From: Marthasterias glacialis
Taxonomy: Eukaryota > Echinodermata > Asteroidea > Forcipulatida > Asteriidae
DNA length: 64,000 bases
Direction of reading: 5' to 3'
Assembly: GCA_911728455.2 (NCBI GenBank)
Contig: OU452223.1
Coordinates: 17,975,802-18,039,801, forward strand
Each line of letters starts with the position of its first letter. Within the stretch, counting starts at the first letter, position 1. The notes under the pieces were generated by a model that was given only the letters and a program-made list of their open reading frames with translations, had not been told where the DNA came from and did not search any database. Below are positions 13,706 through 23,720 of the stretch, one piece after another. Both the position numbers and the translations under genes were made by a program.

Positions 13706-14265
13706 AAAAGGGGCTGCAAGGTCAAATTCAGTTTTGTGATGCACTCATTATCCAAAGAATAGAGTCCCAATGAAAGTGGGGAAAAGGTTATGAATCTCTA
13801 ACCAAGGTTATAAATCTCTAACCAAGGTATATTATAAATCTCTAACCTCGCGTTAACATGGTGTAAAACGTCATTTTATTTTTTACTTGTTCAAAGCGAA
13901 ATTTGAAACATGACGTCATTGGATATCAACAACAAATGGGTCTGTACATTCCAAAAAGGAATTTGTGCATCGTTGAAAAGGTCAAATTCAGTGTCTTTTC
14001 GACTGAATTTCATAAAATTCAGGAATGAACTAAAAGTTTCCGGTAAAAAAATGTACTTGACCATATATGTATCATATAACTGAAATGTTATGTCAGTGGA
14101 TGTTTTTGGATGTTGGCACCGGAAGGGTATAAAATACAATGGCATTTTACACTGTTTGAACGTGAGGTTAGAAACTTGTTACTTTTTTCCCAATTTCCCG
14201 AGGACGCTATCTTTTGGAAAATGAGTGCATCACAAAACTAAGTTTGACCTTTGAACCCCTCTTTA
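13706..14265. mobile_element. Foldback/MITE element with long (~170 bp) inverted ends
   Basis: Lies in the intron just after the large NAV exon. The left arm (GGTCAAATTCAGTTTTGTGA, then TGCACTCATTATCC, through CTAACCTCGCGTT to GTGTAAAACG) reappears reverse-complemented at the right. There it runs inwards as TTTGAACCCCTC, then CACAAAACTAAG, AACGTGAGGTTAG and GCATTTTACAC. The arms pair imperfectly over about 170 bp each. The left arm has grown by a local tandem repeat (13784-13847). The centre has no transposase frame. This is a non-autonomous DNA transposon or foldback element; the exact outer borders are uncertain by a few bases. Confidence 0.72.
13784..13847. repeat. Three-copy tandem repeat, 20-24 bp unit
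   Basis: Units at 13784-13803, 13804-13823 and 13824-13847 follow the pattern AAGGTTATAAATCTCTAACC. The first two differ at one base and the third carries four extra bases. The array sits inside the left arm of the foldback element at 13706-14265. The right arm has one counterpart, so the expansion came after insertion or is specific to this copy. Confidence 0.85.
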
Positions 14266-14660
14266 AAGGTCAACATTTTTTGGAATAGTTGATTTTATCT
14301 TCACTGTACTAATTGTCACATGTATTTTTAACAAAAAATTCTCATTGCATTATTTCCAATTGGATTTCCTGTTTCTTGATTGGTAACCCTCCGCTAGACC
14401 CAATGCTTGTAGATGTCTTTGTAATTCTCGCCTGGTAGTCCTTAGTAGTCTCTTACTCCAGCGTGTAACTTCATGGCGTGCAAGGCGCCAGGAATGCCGT
14501 AGAGGGCGCTGTTACTGGTAGTGAGTTGTGATATGAAGCATGATCAGCCCAACGGAGCATGATGTTCTTGTTTTCTAGATTGAACCATTATTGCATTGTG
14601 CGATGAACACTACAGGTTTAGGAATGATTCTTTGTTTCAGCTCTGTGATATACTATTTCA

Positions 14661-14874
14661 CTAGGGCCAGATTTCATTAGCAAAAGTGCATTTCATAGTA
14701 GATCAAGAAAACATCAACGACAGCATGCGTTCACAATGGGTTTTTATTGTTATGTCACTCATCAGCTTGCAAGAATCACCGTCAAGTTAGCTTGCCTTTT
14801 GCTTTTACTGAACCTAAAGGACGCTCAGTAAGCAGAAAATTTCTGCTTACAGGATTTTTGAAAATTGGTCCCTG
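14661..14874. mobile_element. Degenerate MITE copy (CAGGGMCC-type ends)
   Basis: Begins CTAGGGCCAGATTT and ends AAAATTGGTCCCTG, which are inverted relatives of each other. It contains the AAGCAGAAAATTTCTGCTTA palindrome seen in the MITE at 8862-8999. It is older and more diverged than that copy and lies in the same NAV intron as the foldback element. Confidence 0.5.
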
Positions 14875-15059
14875 CTCTCGAAGATGAAATAAAAAAAGAT
14901 TTGTTTTTTTAGTCAGAGAACTTGCATCTTGAGAATGTTGATTTCCAGCCTTGATTGAAGTATTTGTTCACAGATCTTATAACTGAATTGGTTAGCTTAA
15001 GACAAGCTGGTCATGAAATCTTATTCTGTGGATAACTTCAAGAGCGACTTGGATCATTA

Positions 15060-15185
15060 TGCATCGAGAATTTTTTGCTTAGCAGGAAAAGGTACCAGCC
15101 AAAACATAATGTGATTTATGTGGTATGCTACTGGTTACCTGCTATTTTTTTGCAAATAAATTGTTGAGCAGTAGTTGCTGCTCAG
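15060..15185. repeat. Fragment related to the GGGCCC MITE interior
   Basis: Contains TTTTGCTTAGCAGGAAAAGG, a CTGGTTACC motif and GAGCAGTAGTTGCTGCTC in the same order as the interior of the MITE at 8862. It lacks clear terminal repeats. It ends about 100 bp upstream of the second NAV exon, so it contributes to that exon's upstream intron sequence. Confidence 0.4.
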
Positions 15186-15286
15186 AAGCTCATAGAAATC
15201 AGATCCAGATGAATTGCACCTTTTATTTGCAAATGCATTTTTAATGACTGTGGTTTGTAATGTTTTGTTACCCAAACTCTCCACAG

Positions 15287-15500
15287 TAACAACTCAGCCA
15301 TGGTGCGCTCCAACAGTATGTCTGCCAGCGCATACACACAACCACCGTTCACCAACCCAAGGATGCGCAACAACAGTGTTTCCCTGGACGAACGACAGAG
15401 GGCAGCATTGAGCATGGGGACGTTCTGTCGTGAGCCGGATGGAGAGCTGCATGGTTCTGCTTTGTCGCTGGTATCACAAGGCTCATCATTGTATTCCATG
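15287..15500 (+). CDS. NAV: Neuron navigator exon, Ser-rich linker before coiled coil
   Basis: A 214-bp exon. The acceptor ends CTCCACAG at 15286 and the first base completes AG|T (Ser), matching the phase left by the previous exon. The remaining 71 codons are open and finish exactly at ATG before donor GTATGG (15501). The product begins NNSAMVRSNSMSASAYTQ and contains the patch ELHGSALSLVSQGSSLYSM. That patch closely resembles the HGSxLSLxSxxSSxYS segment that comes just before the first coiled coil in vertebrate navigators. Two RSNS/RNNSVS-type sites look like possible basophilic-kinase sites (inference). Reading through the donor would add nine residues and then a stop, so the splice is needed for a normal product. 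Position, phase and motif order all agree with the neighbouring exons. Confidence 0.87.
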
Positions 15501-15554
15501 GTATGGATGTTTTTCAAAATCATGGTGTAGGGATTGAGGATTTGAGGACTTGAA

Positions 15555-15949
15555 GGGCTGTCTTAGAAATAAACCAGAGAAATACCGCCCCGTGTAACCG
15601 CATTGTTTCTTTATATGGCGTCTTAAATAGTGTACCCTCGGAAAAACCCGACATTTGCCGAAATTAAACGGTACACAGTGCATCAAAATAGCGTGCCTGA
15701 AAAATATGGCGTGTTTTCTATGCGTGATCGGCGCACCCATGTCCAGCGCAATCATGAAAGTGCGTGGCGCAATCGTGGTGCATGTGTTCATATTCCATGT
15801 GTTTTTGTTATTATACGCATTTACAGCAATGGTAACCGAATGTGTTTCAGCACAGCCCAGGCACGTCGACGGTACACTATTTTGTGCTCCATAGACGAAA
15901 GCAATGGCGGCGAAGTACCGGTCCTTTGGTTTATTTCTATGAGGGCAGT
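15555..15949. mobile_element. Foldback/MITE element with ~90-bp inverted ends
   Basis: Lies in the intron between the second and third NAV exons. The left end reads CTGTCTTAGAAATAAACCAG and continues to AAATAGTGTACCCTCGG. The right end is its imperfect inverse, GACGGTACACTATTTTGTG through GGTTTATTTCTATGAGGGCAG. The interior is CpG-richer than its surroundings and open in more than one frame (for example 15630-16013), but those frames are not protein-like. This is a non-autonomous element of a family different from the one at 13706. Confidence 0.7.
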
Positions 15950-16423
15950 ATGGGTATTTAGCTATTCTTTCCAGGGTGGCAGTCTTTCAGGAGAAGTTGT
16001 GATTTTAATATGAAATAGCTTGTTTAGAGCAATGCTTTGATAACTTATTTCGCTATTAAACTGTATGGAAGGAAGGAGTAGCAAACACCTGTCAAACCAC
16101 GCCTTCTAGAGAGAGATTGATATGTGGCTTCCAAAAACACTCAGTAATTTGTCTATTTTACTCAAAAACCAACCATATTGGGCCTCTCCACTACTTTCAC
16201 TCCTTGCCCTCACTTGTTAAACAGTTGTGAACAGATTCGAGATTTGACTCACCCAGGAATATTGAGGCTGATCAGTTGCAACAAAAACTTGACACAGTGT
16301 ACTTTTCTGACAACAAGTTTGTTTAACTTAACATTCTTTTCTCAGTCTGGTAACAAAGGTAGTATCTGTATTGAGCCATTTTGTGATAAAATTCATAAGT
16401 AATTTTGTGTTCTTTTATTTTAG

Positions 16424-16519
16424 TCGGATGATAAAGGAATTGAGATCCGTCGCCTGAAACGAGAGCTGGACAGAGAACAAGAAAGAGTGGGCAACTTGTC
16501 TAATCAGCTCCACACAAAT
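16424..16519 (+). CDS. NAV: Neuron navigator exon, start of first coiled coil
   Basis: A 96-bp (32-codon) exon, phase 0 at both ends. The acceptor is TTTTATTTTAG (to 16423) and the donor AAT|GTAAGT (16520). The product starts SDDKGIEIRRLKRELDREQE and ends NLSNQLHTN. This matches the E-I-R-K-L-R-R-E-L-x-x-x-Q-E-K-V-x-x-L-x-x-Q-L opening of the central navigator coiled coil, with heptad-spaced I/L residues and many charged residues. In the family the next residues (a conserved AHxVAAFEQSL-like segment) should follow at once. I could not find that coding segment anywhere downstream in the window, so the intron that begins here either runs past base 64000 or the next exon has diverged beyond what I can see. 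Confidence 0.86.
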
Positions 16520-19068
16520 GTAAGTCCACTTTCTTATTTTCTACAAGAGTGCAGATGTTTATCCATGGGACAAAAGTTGATTTGAAGAGATTTAATAAAA
16601 CAACAGTTATCCTACCTCTGCAAAAATCTTGCACCCAGCTCTATGCCAAATCCACTGGATTCCAAAAAGGTTGATGTAGGAAGATTCGAAAAAAATCTTG
16701 TAAAATCATGACTCTTGGATGGTTTGTGAATGCTTAGGTGATAGAAAGGAATACTTGTGTCACTACTTCTTCCAAGAACAGATTGCTTTATGGTGTTCCC
16801 ATTTTTTTGATAAATCTCAAAAAAAAAAAGAAGAGCAAAAAATCGAAATCAATGCTTTTAAGAAAAAAGTACCAACCAGGTTTCTTTCCAGATTCTTTTT
16901 GGCTGCATGAGCAACTAAATTGGTTCAAATATAAAGGTGCAACATTTTTGATTGGATAAATCAAATCATAATAAAGTGGTGAATGCCGTAGTGAATGTGA
17001 AAGTGAATTTGAGAGAGTAATTGTGAAATGTTCATTGTGAGGGGACAAAGGATTCTGAGAGAGAGAGAGATTCTTTTATTGAGTGGAAATGTAGGGCAAG
17101 GAGTGTGAAGCAGCGTTTGTAAAAATGTTGCAAGGTCATCAAATTCACCGGAGATGTGAAATGCAAGGAGCACCAAGAGCAACTTCTTAGGTGGTGATCA
17201 TCATTCAACATCAATAAAGTGCTATAGCGCCCTCTACCATTGGATAGTATCATCACTGTTGCCAACGGTATCATTGGAAGGATTATACTGCCCTCTGTTG
17301 GTGCTGTGTGGAGAGGGAGACTTTTTTTCATAATTTCGTTGAATTCTTTGCATTGGTCTATGTTTTATACTCTATCTTTGTGCTTTTTCATCTTGATAGA
17401 TTTAATTAATTACAGGTACTGACATCTAAAAGAAAGTAATTTGATCATATCAAGATTTTATTTTTGTTTACTTCAATTGAAAAACAAATTTAAGAGAAGT
17501 TGTTTCTAGTAAAGATTCTATTCTAGTAAATTTTATGTTGTACTAGAACATGATTGGAACTGTTGTTGTTTTGTTTGTTTTTTGGGGGGGGGTGAACGTC
17601 TGTGGCAGGCAACGTCTGGTAGCCCTAAAGTAAAGCACGTATAGCTTCTTTGTTTTGGCATAAACAACTTTATAATGTGTAACGAAATTTCTTTTTCTTT
17701 GTCTTCGCACAAAATTATGTCTGGACAATAAAAAGCAAGACCATCTGTCAAGATGGTGGCACCACTGGAGATAAAATCCCCCACCCAACCCGGCAAAAAC
17801 AAATTTAAACAAATAAAATAAGAATGGCAAAACCCAAAATCTGAATGTAAAATAATTTCCATTAAGGTTTAGTAAGTAAGTGAGAGTGAAAGCTTTATTC
17901 TCCCATTGTGCAATATTTAATTATCGGGGGTTATTGATCCAGTCTCAAAGTACAGTCTGTCTGGCAGTACTAAGTGATGGATAATCCAGGACCGTTGCAG
18001 TTGATCCATGCTCCAACGAGGACAGGTGTTTGCACTAGCTGTAATTAATGGAGGGATTCATTAATAATTCAGGCAAAAATATCAGATAAGATCATACATG
18101 CATGATGGTGAATAATTGCTTATGGAGGTGTGTAGAGACCGGGGACAAAAGGTTACCTGACCAACGGAACGATTCTAAAAATCAGCTGCCACACTTTGCC
18201 GGAGTGGCCTTAAATCCAGCAACCACGGCTTGCCAATCATGTTTGTGTGAAGCAGTACATTTTGTCCGTATACGTCATATGGAAATGCTCTGAATTTCAA
18301 ATTACACAAACAGGGTGTGGAGAAGAATGAGTTTGTCTCCTCGAATGCCCAGGGTTTTCCAATCATTTCCCTGTTTTGAGCAATTGTCCCTGGAATATAT
18401 TTGTGGTTTCTCTTGTTTTTCTTTGTCATGTCATGCTTCTTTGACCAGTTCTGCGTTTTATGCAACTCAAAAAGAAATACCAATAATTGTTATTCGTTAT
18501 CTTGTTTTTCCTACGTTCAAGCAGTCGTGACTGGAATAACATTGCGTTTTTAACCATGGAATCATCAACCAAAATAAGAGATTCCCGGGTTCTCTCCTTT
18601 TTAATCAACTGCATAATCTTTTAATTATGGATCTTTAGTAAATGGCTCTGCCGAGACTAAAAGGTTGGTTTGAAGCGTCGTCCCTGGGATGAGCGATTCT
18701 TCCCGACCGCTGACAAATTAATTTCACACATGACAAATCTGGATCCAGCTATCAGATTATAAGACGGGACGCTGGACCCGCACTTTTTCCCTGTAATTGA
18801 GTCAGTTTCTTTGCGCTTAATTTCAGGCGTTTTCATCTAGAAGGTAAGGTGATGCATAGCTTCTTCCCGGGCTGGTTTGTTGATGGTCAACATTTATTTT
18901 GGAGATGGAGATTGTGGGATTGATTTAGAAACAAAAGAATTCAGCTCATCTCATTTTCTCCACCTTCTTGTTTTCTTGCTTCATCATCAGTATCCCAACG
19001 GCATTGATTCCTATATAGAGCTGTGAACTATTTTCTTTCAAGTTAGAATTACATGGAGGAAAAAAAAA
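16520..19068. other. NAV intron sequence
   Basis: Follows the donor at 16520. It includes a (GA)7 run at 17057-17070 and homeodomain-site-like TAATTA clusters at about 18038-18072 and 18715-18725. Nothing codes convincingly. The TAATTA groupings might mark regulatory sequence, but they are common in AT-rich DNA. Confidence 0.55.
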
Positions 19069-19266
19069 CTCCATCAAAAAGCATCTCTTTGTCGGAAACC
19101 AGAATGCAGGGAACAAGTCCCAGGATACCATTATGTCCAATCCTCATGCTACGTTAGGAAAACATGGTTCCTCACCTCCTTGTCCTCTGCCAACATCAAC
19201 TCAATCCCAGCTTTTCAGGTCCTGTGAACGCGCCGCGAAGAGCTTCCACAAACACGGCATAAAGCC
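19069..19266 (+). pseudogene. Decayed duplicate of part of the large NAV exon
   Basis: This stretch matches bases about 12791-12985 of the NAV exon, in the same orientation. Shared blocks include GTCGGAAACCAGA, GCAGGGAACAAGTCCCAGGA, CCTCATGCTAC, AAACATGGTTCCTCACCTCC and CATCAACTCAATCCCAG. An 11-base deletion after CCAGA and a one-base insertion (CCCAGCTTTTCAGG against CCCAGTTTTCAGG) break the frame, and substitutions are scattered throughout. No splice sites flank it. It is an exon fragment copied into the next-but-one intron of the same gene; whether the copying went through DNA or RNA cannot be told, because the source is a single exon. Confidence 0.88.
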
Positions 19267-22200
19267 TAGTGTTAAGATTACATGGGAATTATTTATTTGC
19301 TTTACTGTTTATGTTTCCTTACCTTTATAACTGATGCAATCAGAAGTTATAAAAACGAAGGAGAAAACTTTCAATTTCACTTACCTCAATGGTTTCCCAG
19401 TTCACAAAAATAAATCAATGCTTTCACTTTGAATCTCACCCAGCAGAGAACAATTATTCTTCCCTCCCCTCAAATCCACATTTCATTTCCCTCTTCCATC
19501 TGATTGAAATCCATGGTAGACTCTCAACAAAATTACAGTGATAATCAAATGTTCTCGCGGCATGGCTACATTTTCCATTCCAAAATTCAATCAGTCCTTT
19601 CCGGAAACCTCTAAGAAGCTAGACACCTCCCAAAGTGCCAACTTGTCCACCAGAAAATGCGTTTTCCCTTTCAGACACCACCGTCCGTCCATGACACTTA
19701 CCAAACACTTTTTTTTTTTTTCCTCCACCATATTGCAAACAAACAAAAATCAATGCTGTAAAGCGATACTCGGTGAAGATATTCGCTAACGTGGAAATGG
19801 ATCAGTTTATCTCATTTTGAGTCTCATGGACCTTTGATGATTAAAAGTGCCAGCCGCCCTGTGCCATCATGCTTAATTTAACCTTCTGAGGAATGGAGGA
19901 AAGAAATCCGCATTTGGTCAGGTTACTTCCTCACAAAGGAACAGTTTTTCTTTTTTTAACATCTCAAGTAGATTTCAGTAGATGGAATCTGAGCTCACTT
20001 CATCAGCCATAATTAATTCACCGATTGTTAGATTGGGCTGCGATGTACTGAGCATTTGTATATCTGGGTCAGTTAATGGTAATTGGACTGGTCAATATTT
20101 ACTGGCATGAGCAGTGTTTCGTTCCTCCCATACTTAGCACGTCTACAGCGAGGCTCAGTTTCCTGTGGCAACAACTTTTGTTTGGCAGTGAACAAAGGGA
20201 GTAGCTTGGACACTACCTCCCCATTTAAAAAAAAAAAAACTGAAGCCTAAATGCAAAATGATCCTCATTAACCTTTATGTATGTGAACCTTATGGAACTT
20301 TATCAGAAGCAAAGTGACAAAAACACTTTCTCAAGAGACTATGGTCTGCTCCGTAAAATAGCAACTTAAACTTGAATTGAGTGTAGGAATCGAGTGTAGA
20401 GGCTTCAGGATTAAACCTAGGAAATCGTCGTCATGGTTTTCTCCCTGTTAAGCTCTTACTAAAAGTTGTTTTCTTCAGTTTTATTCTTTTTTTAAAATTG
20501 ATTTATTCACTCATCTAATAAATGAAAGCCAACGTCATAACTTTCAGGAATGAGGTTTGGCACGCAAGACTTTGTTTTCCAGTGTCTGGCTTTTTCCCTC
20601 TGGAGATTCCCAGGTAGAATTTTGGGTCATCAAATGTCTTGACTTTGACAGAGGTACTGAAAAGACTGAAGAGTTTAACGTCTAGGAGGAAGTACGAGCT
20701 GCTGGAAAGAGTGTCAAAGTACAGGCTGGGGAAGAGTGTCAAACCTATCAATAAATTATCAATTGTTAGTGGATGGCGACCCCAATCTCAATCATGGAAT
20801 CTTAAAAGGTTTTGCAGTTTGAATACTCAACATTAAGAGTATATATGACCTCATTGTTTTGCCCTTGGGTGGATTAAATAGGGCATCTAGAACAAAAAAC
20901 AGAGCAATTTTTGTCCCCCCCCCCCCCCCCCACAAAAAGACCTTTCAAGGATTGAAGTCAACATCTTGAATCTAGGCTGGAAAACCAGGAACCCCTGGTG
21001 TGTGTGACACGATTTATTTTGATCGAAACTTACCACCAACCGAAAAAGTTTCATTTCAATAAATTATCAATTAGAGTCCCTGGATTTTCTACAGATGTGT
21101 AAAAGGTGGGTTTGAAGGAGTTCTCCTTGAGGACCAGATGGGGGATCTGGCGACCGGGGAAGGCTGAAATCTCAGTAGTCATTTATAGCTCATTTTAACT
21201 TCAACGGTTGTTTGAATAACTGTCTTGGGTACAAGTTGTAGAAACAAGCTTTGCGGAGGGAGTTGTGTGTTATTTTTTGCCTTCAGAGCAGTTCACCATG
21301 TTGTGCAGCCAGTGTTTTAGTGAGTATTTATACTTTGTGATTTGTATTCTCCGATAGTACAATTCAAGATTCATTTCTTCTTTATGAAATCTTCTTGCAC
21401 ATTTTGGGTATTTTAGTAGGAGCTTTGATTAAATTTAATCTTCATTGTGATAATTTACTTTGAAGATGCAAACGATCAAACTGAGGCTCTGGGTAAAAAT
21501 AGCACGGTGCTGTATTGTAGTTAGACCTCCAGCTCTTAAAATTGTTATTGCATAGGTAGGGAACCATGCAAAATGGCCAAAGTATAATCTAGGATTTGAA
21601 ACTAGGGCCTTGGCTTGGGCTCAGGCATAGGCTTCATCCGCCTGATTGAAGCCCTGTACTTAAAGCACAAGTTTTGAAGCCCAAGACGAATCCGGGGTTG
21701 CCAAAAGGGCCATAATCTCTCTCGGATTTGTAATTTAGATTCAGTCAGCTCATCCCTTCCCCCTTTTTAATCCCTTACAGACCTATGCCATCGGGGGGGG
21801 GGGGGGGGGGGGGGGAGTCCCACCCTCACCCCAACCATCCAATCCATCAGTACCTATCTCAATGGTTACCCCTCTTTCAAATCAGGGATGCTTTGTTGAA
21901 TGATTTAAAGTGTTATAGTGTTAAACTATTCAAGTCAGGGACCACTGCACTGCAGCAAACAGTCCCATAAACCTCTTCACACCAACCTTCAATCCCTGTA
22001 TTTTATGGTTTAGTTGACACCCTTTGGCTGCCTGATGACCCCCATAAAGCCATTGGACACAACCAATTTGTAAGCAGCTTGTTTTGTAAATTACCCTTCT
22101 TCAGAATTTACAACCCCGACTATCAGTACCTGTAATTGAGTTGTTTTTCTTCCATATACGTATTTGAAAAAGGAGACTGTCAAGAATGTTGTTTTTACAG

Positions 22201-22474
22201 GATATAAAAAAAAACATTGCAATTTGCAGTGTGAGAAATTTCTCTTTTTCCTTTCATTAGTCCATGGTCTCTGTTAGTACCTTATCGACTCCATCGATAT
22301 CTCATATTTTGTTGACTAAATAAATACTGCCAAAGACGTCTTTTTTTTTTAAATTCTGCATTGTACTTAACCTTTCCAACATCAGGAACTTTTGCTTTAG
22401 TTTTTATTCCCCGCAGTTGGCGAAGCCACTGAAGGGGCATACTGTTTCCAACAAGTCCTTCTATGGGGGTGTGT
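19267..22474. other. NAV intron sequence with C/G homopolymers
   Basis: No gene is visible. It contains C17 (20915-20931), G23 (21793-21815) and a possible MITE at about 21562-21713. A TAATTA-containing block at 20008-20100 is of low complexity. Confidence 0.5.
21562..21713. mobile_element. Possible MITE with ATGGCC ends
   Basis: The left end ATGGCCAAAGT and the right end AAAAGGGCCAT form a short imperfect inverted pair. The interior repeats CTTGGGCTCAGG and AAGCCCAAGAC in opposite orientations. It resembles the element at 46100-46254 in its 'GGCTT' rich arms. Degenerate, with approximate borders. Confidence 0.4.
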
Positions 22475-22600
22475 GTGTGTGCATATGCAATCATTGTCGG
22501 AGTGATAACTCAAGAAGGATTTGGGATATCAACTCCAAACTTGGCCTGTGGATTGGTCTAATTCTACCTCCTTAGGATCCCTTAGAAGCCTATTGTTTGC

Positions 22601-22858
22601 CCGGCTTATCTTGCATCCACTCTGTCCTTATACAACCCTGCACGTACTGGTTTGCGATCATCCACTGACGTTACTCGACTCGTCGAACACACAATTCTTC
22701 CTAGGACTCTGACATCTGCTGCAAAGAAATCATTTTTCTTTGTTGCTCCTCAATTATGGAATAAGCTGCCTACAACCTTATGTTCTACAGCTTCTCTACA
22801 TTTGTTCAAAGAAGGTCTCAAATCCCATTTGTTTCCACAACAACATGTTTGCTTGTAG
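22601..22858 (+). pseudogene. C-terminal fragment of LINE reverse transcriptase ORF
   Basis: Open frame beginning PAYLASTLSLYNPARTGLRS and including VAPQLWNKLPTTLC and LHLFKEGLKSHLF, with a TAG stop at the end. The motif order (YNPAR...LRSS, then AP-x-LWN-x-LP, then F-K-x-x-LK-x-xLF) is the standard C-terminal tail of CR1/L2-type LINE polyproteins. The endonuclease and catalytic reverse-transcriptase parts are absent, so it cannot act on its own. The frame is intact over this tail, suggesting fairly recent insertion. Confidence 0.82.
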
Positions 22859-23097
22859 CTTTTGCTTGTAGCTTTTGCTTGGTTCTCTTTATAATTGTAC
22901 ATTTTTTTTGTTTTTGTATATATTACCTCATCATACACTGTAAAAGAAGGTTGGTCGGGGCAGCGTTGGTTGGTCGTGTGAGGCGTGGTTTTGACTAACA
23001 TGAGTCAAAGTCATGTCTGATACGACTGATTAGCGCTGTTTTGGCTAGCTCATTTTTGCTGTGATCTAGATGGAATGGCGGTATATTAAATGCCTCT

Positions 23098-23134
<37 letters not shown>
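23098..23134 (+). repeat. (TTG)12 microsatellite forming the LINE tail
   Basis: About twelve TTG units directly follow the ATTAAATGCCTC end of the LINE fragment and directly precede the resumed host repeat (TAGACCCCC). Short tandem repeats of this kind are the usual 3' tails of CR1/L2/RTE-like LINEs. Confidence 0.9.
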
Positions 23135-23504
23135 AGACCCCCTAGGTCGAATTTCATGGTTATTATGGCTAAAACAAAAGAATTTTTGTACAAGGCACAA
23201 CTCCAGTAAGGACTTTCCCTATTCACTCCAAATTTGGTGTTTGGATTGGTCTTGGGATCCGCAGAATCCTATTGTTTTTGGACCCCCTTCTTGGTCAAAT
23301 GTCAAGGTCATTATGGCTAAAACAAAAGATTTTTCAATGATTTTCAATTAGCTATTTGGCAGTAGGTTTGTTTTTTCTGTGTAACCTACACACCATAATG
23401 CACTGGGAGTCAGAACATTCCAACATGCCACACGTACTACTATTGTGCAAGGAGTTGCATTTGGCTGTAGTTTGTTTGTACAGACAAATTGATAATTTAT
23501 TCAC

Positions 23505-23572
23505 GTTTTCTTTTTTTCCTCATTTCAAACCAAATATTGTTTTCTTTTTTTCCTTATTTCAAACCAAATATT
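23505..23572. repeat. 34-bp unit in two tandem copies
   Basis: 23505-23538 and 23539-23572 differ at one base. The unit begins GTTTTCTTTTTTTCC and ends TTTCAAACCAAATATT. It lies between the second and third copies of the ~130-bp repeat. Confidence 0.9.
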
Positions 23573-23720
23573 GCAGCACTAACTAACGTTTTCTATTATT
23601 GGCATATAGACCCCAAACTTGGTGCATGGATTGGTCTTGCCATCCCTCAGAAGTCTTCTTGTTTTTTTGACTCCCCTAGGTAAAATGTTGAGGTCAATAT
23701 GGCTAAAAAATGAGACGTGG

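Larger units (their letters stand above)
22600..23134 (+). mobile_element. 5'-truncated non-LTR retrotransposon (LINE) 3' end
   Basis: Contains the last ~85 codons of a LINE reverse-transcriptase ORF (22601-22858), a 3' untranslated region, and a GGCGGTATATTAAATGCCTC end followed by a (TTG)n tail. The left border falls in the middle of the ORF, as expected from incomplete target-primed reverse transcription. The TATTAAATGC-plus-microsatellite ending is typical of CR1/L2-like LINEs. It is inserted in the repeat unit that begins at 22475. Confidence 0.8.
22475..23720. repeat. Diverged ~130-bp repeat units, one split by a LINE
   Basis: Three related units share the order ACTCCAAACTTGG, GGATTGGTCT, CCTATTGTTT, GACCCCCTAGGTC, GGTCATTATGGCTAAAAC. 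They lie at about 22475-22599 plus 23135-23175, 23199-23330, and 23600-23720. The first unit is interrupted by the retrotransposon fragment at 22600-23134. It is a non-coding dispersed or tandem repeat; I do not recognise a named family. Confidence 0.75.

Noticed and set aside
15630-16013. 127-codon plus-strand frame
   Set aside because: It lies mostly inside the foldback element at 15555-15949, and another frame is also open there; there is no protein-like signal.
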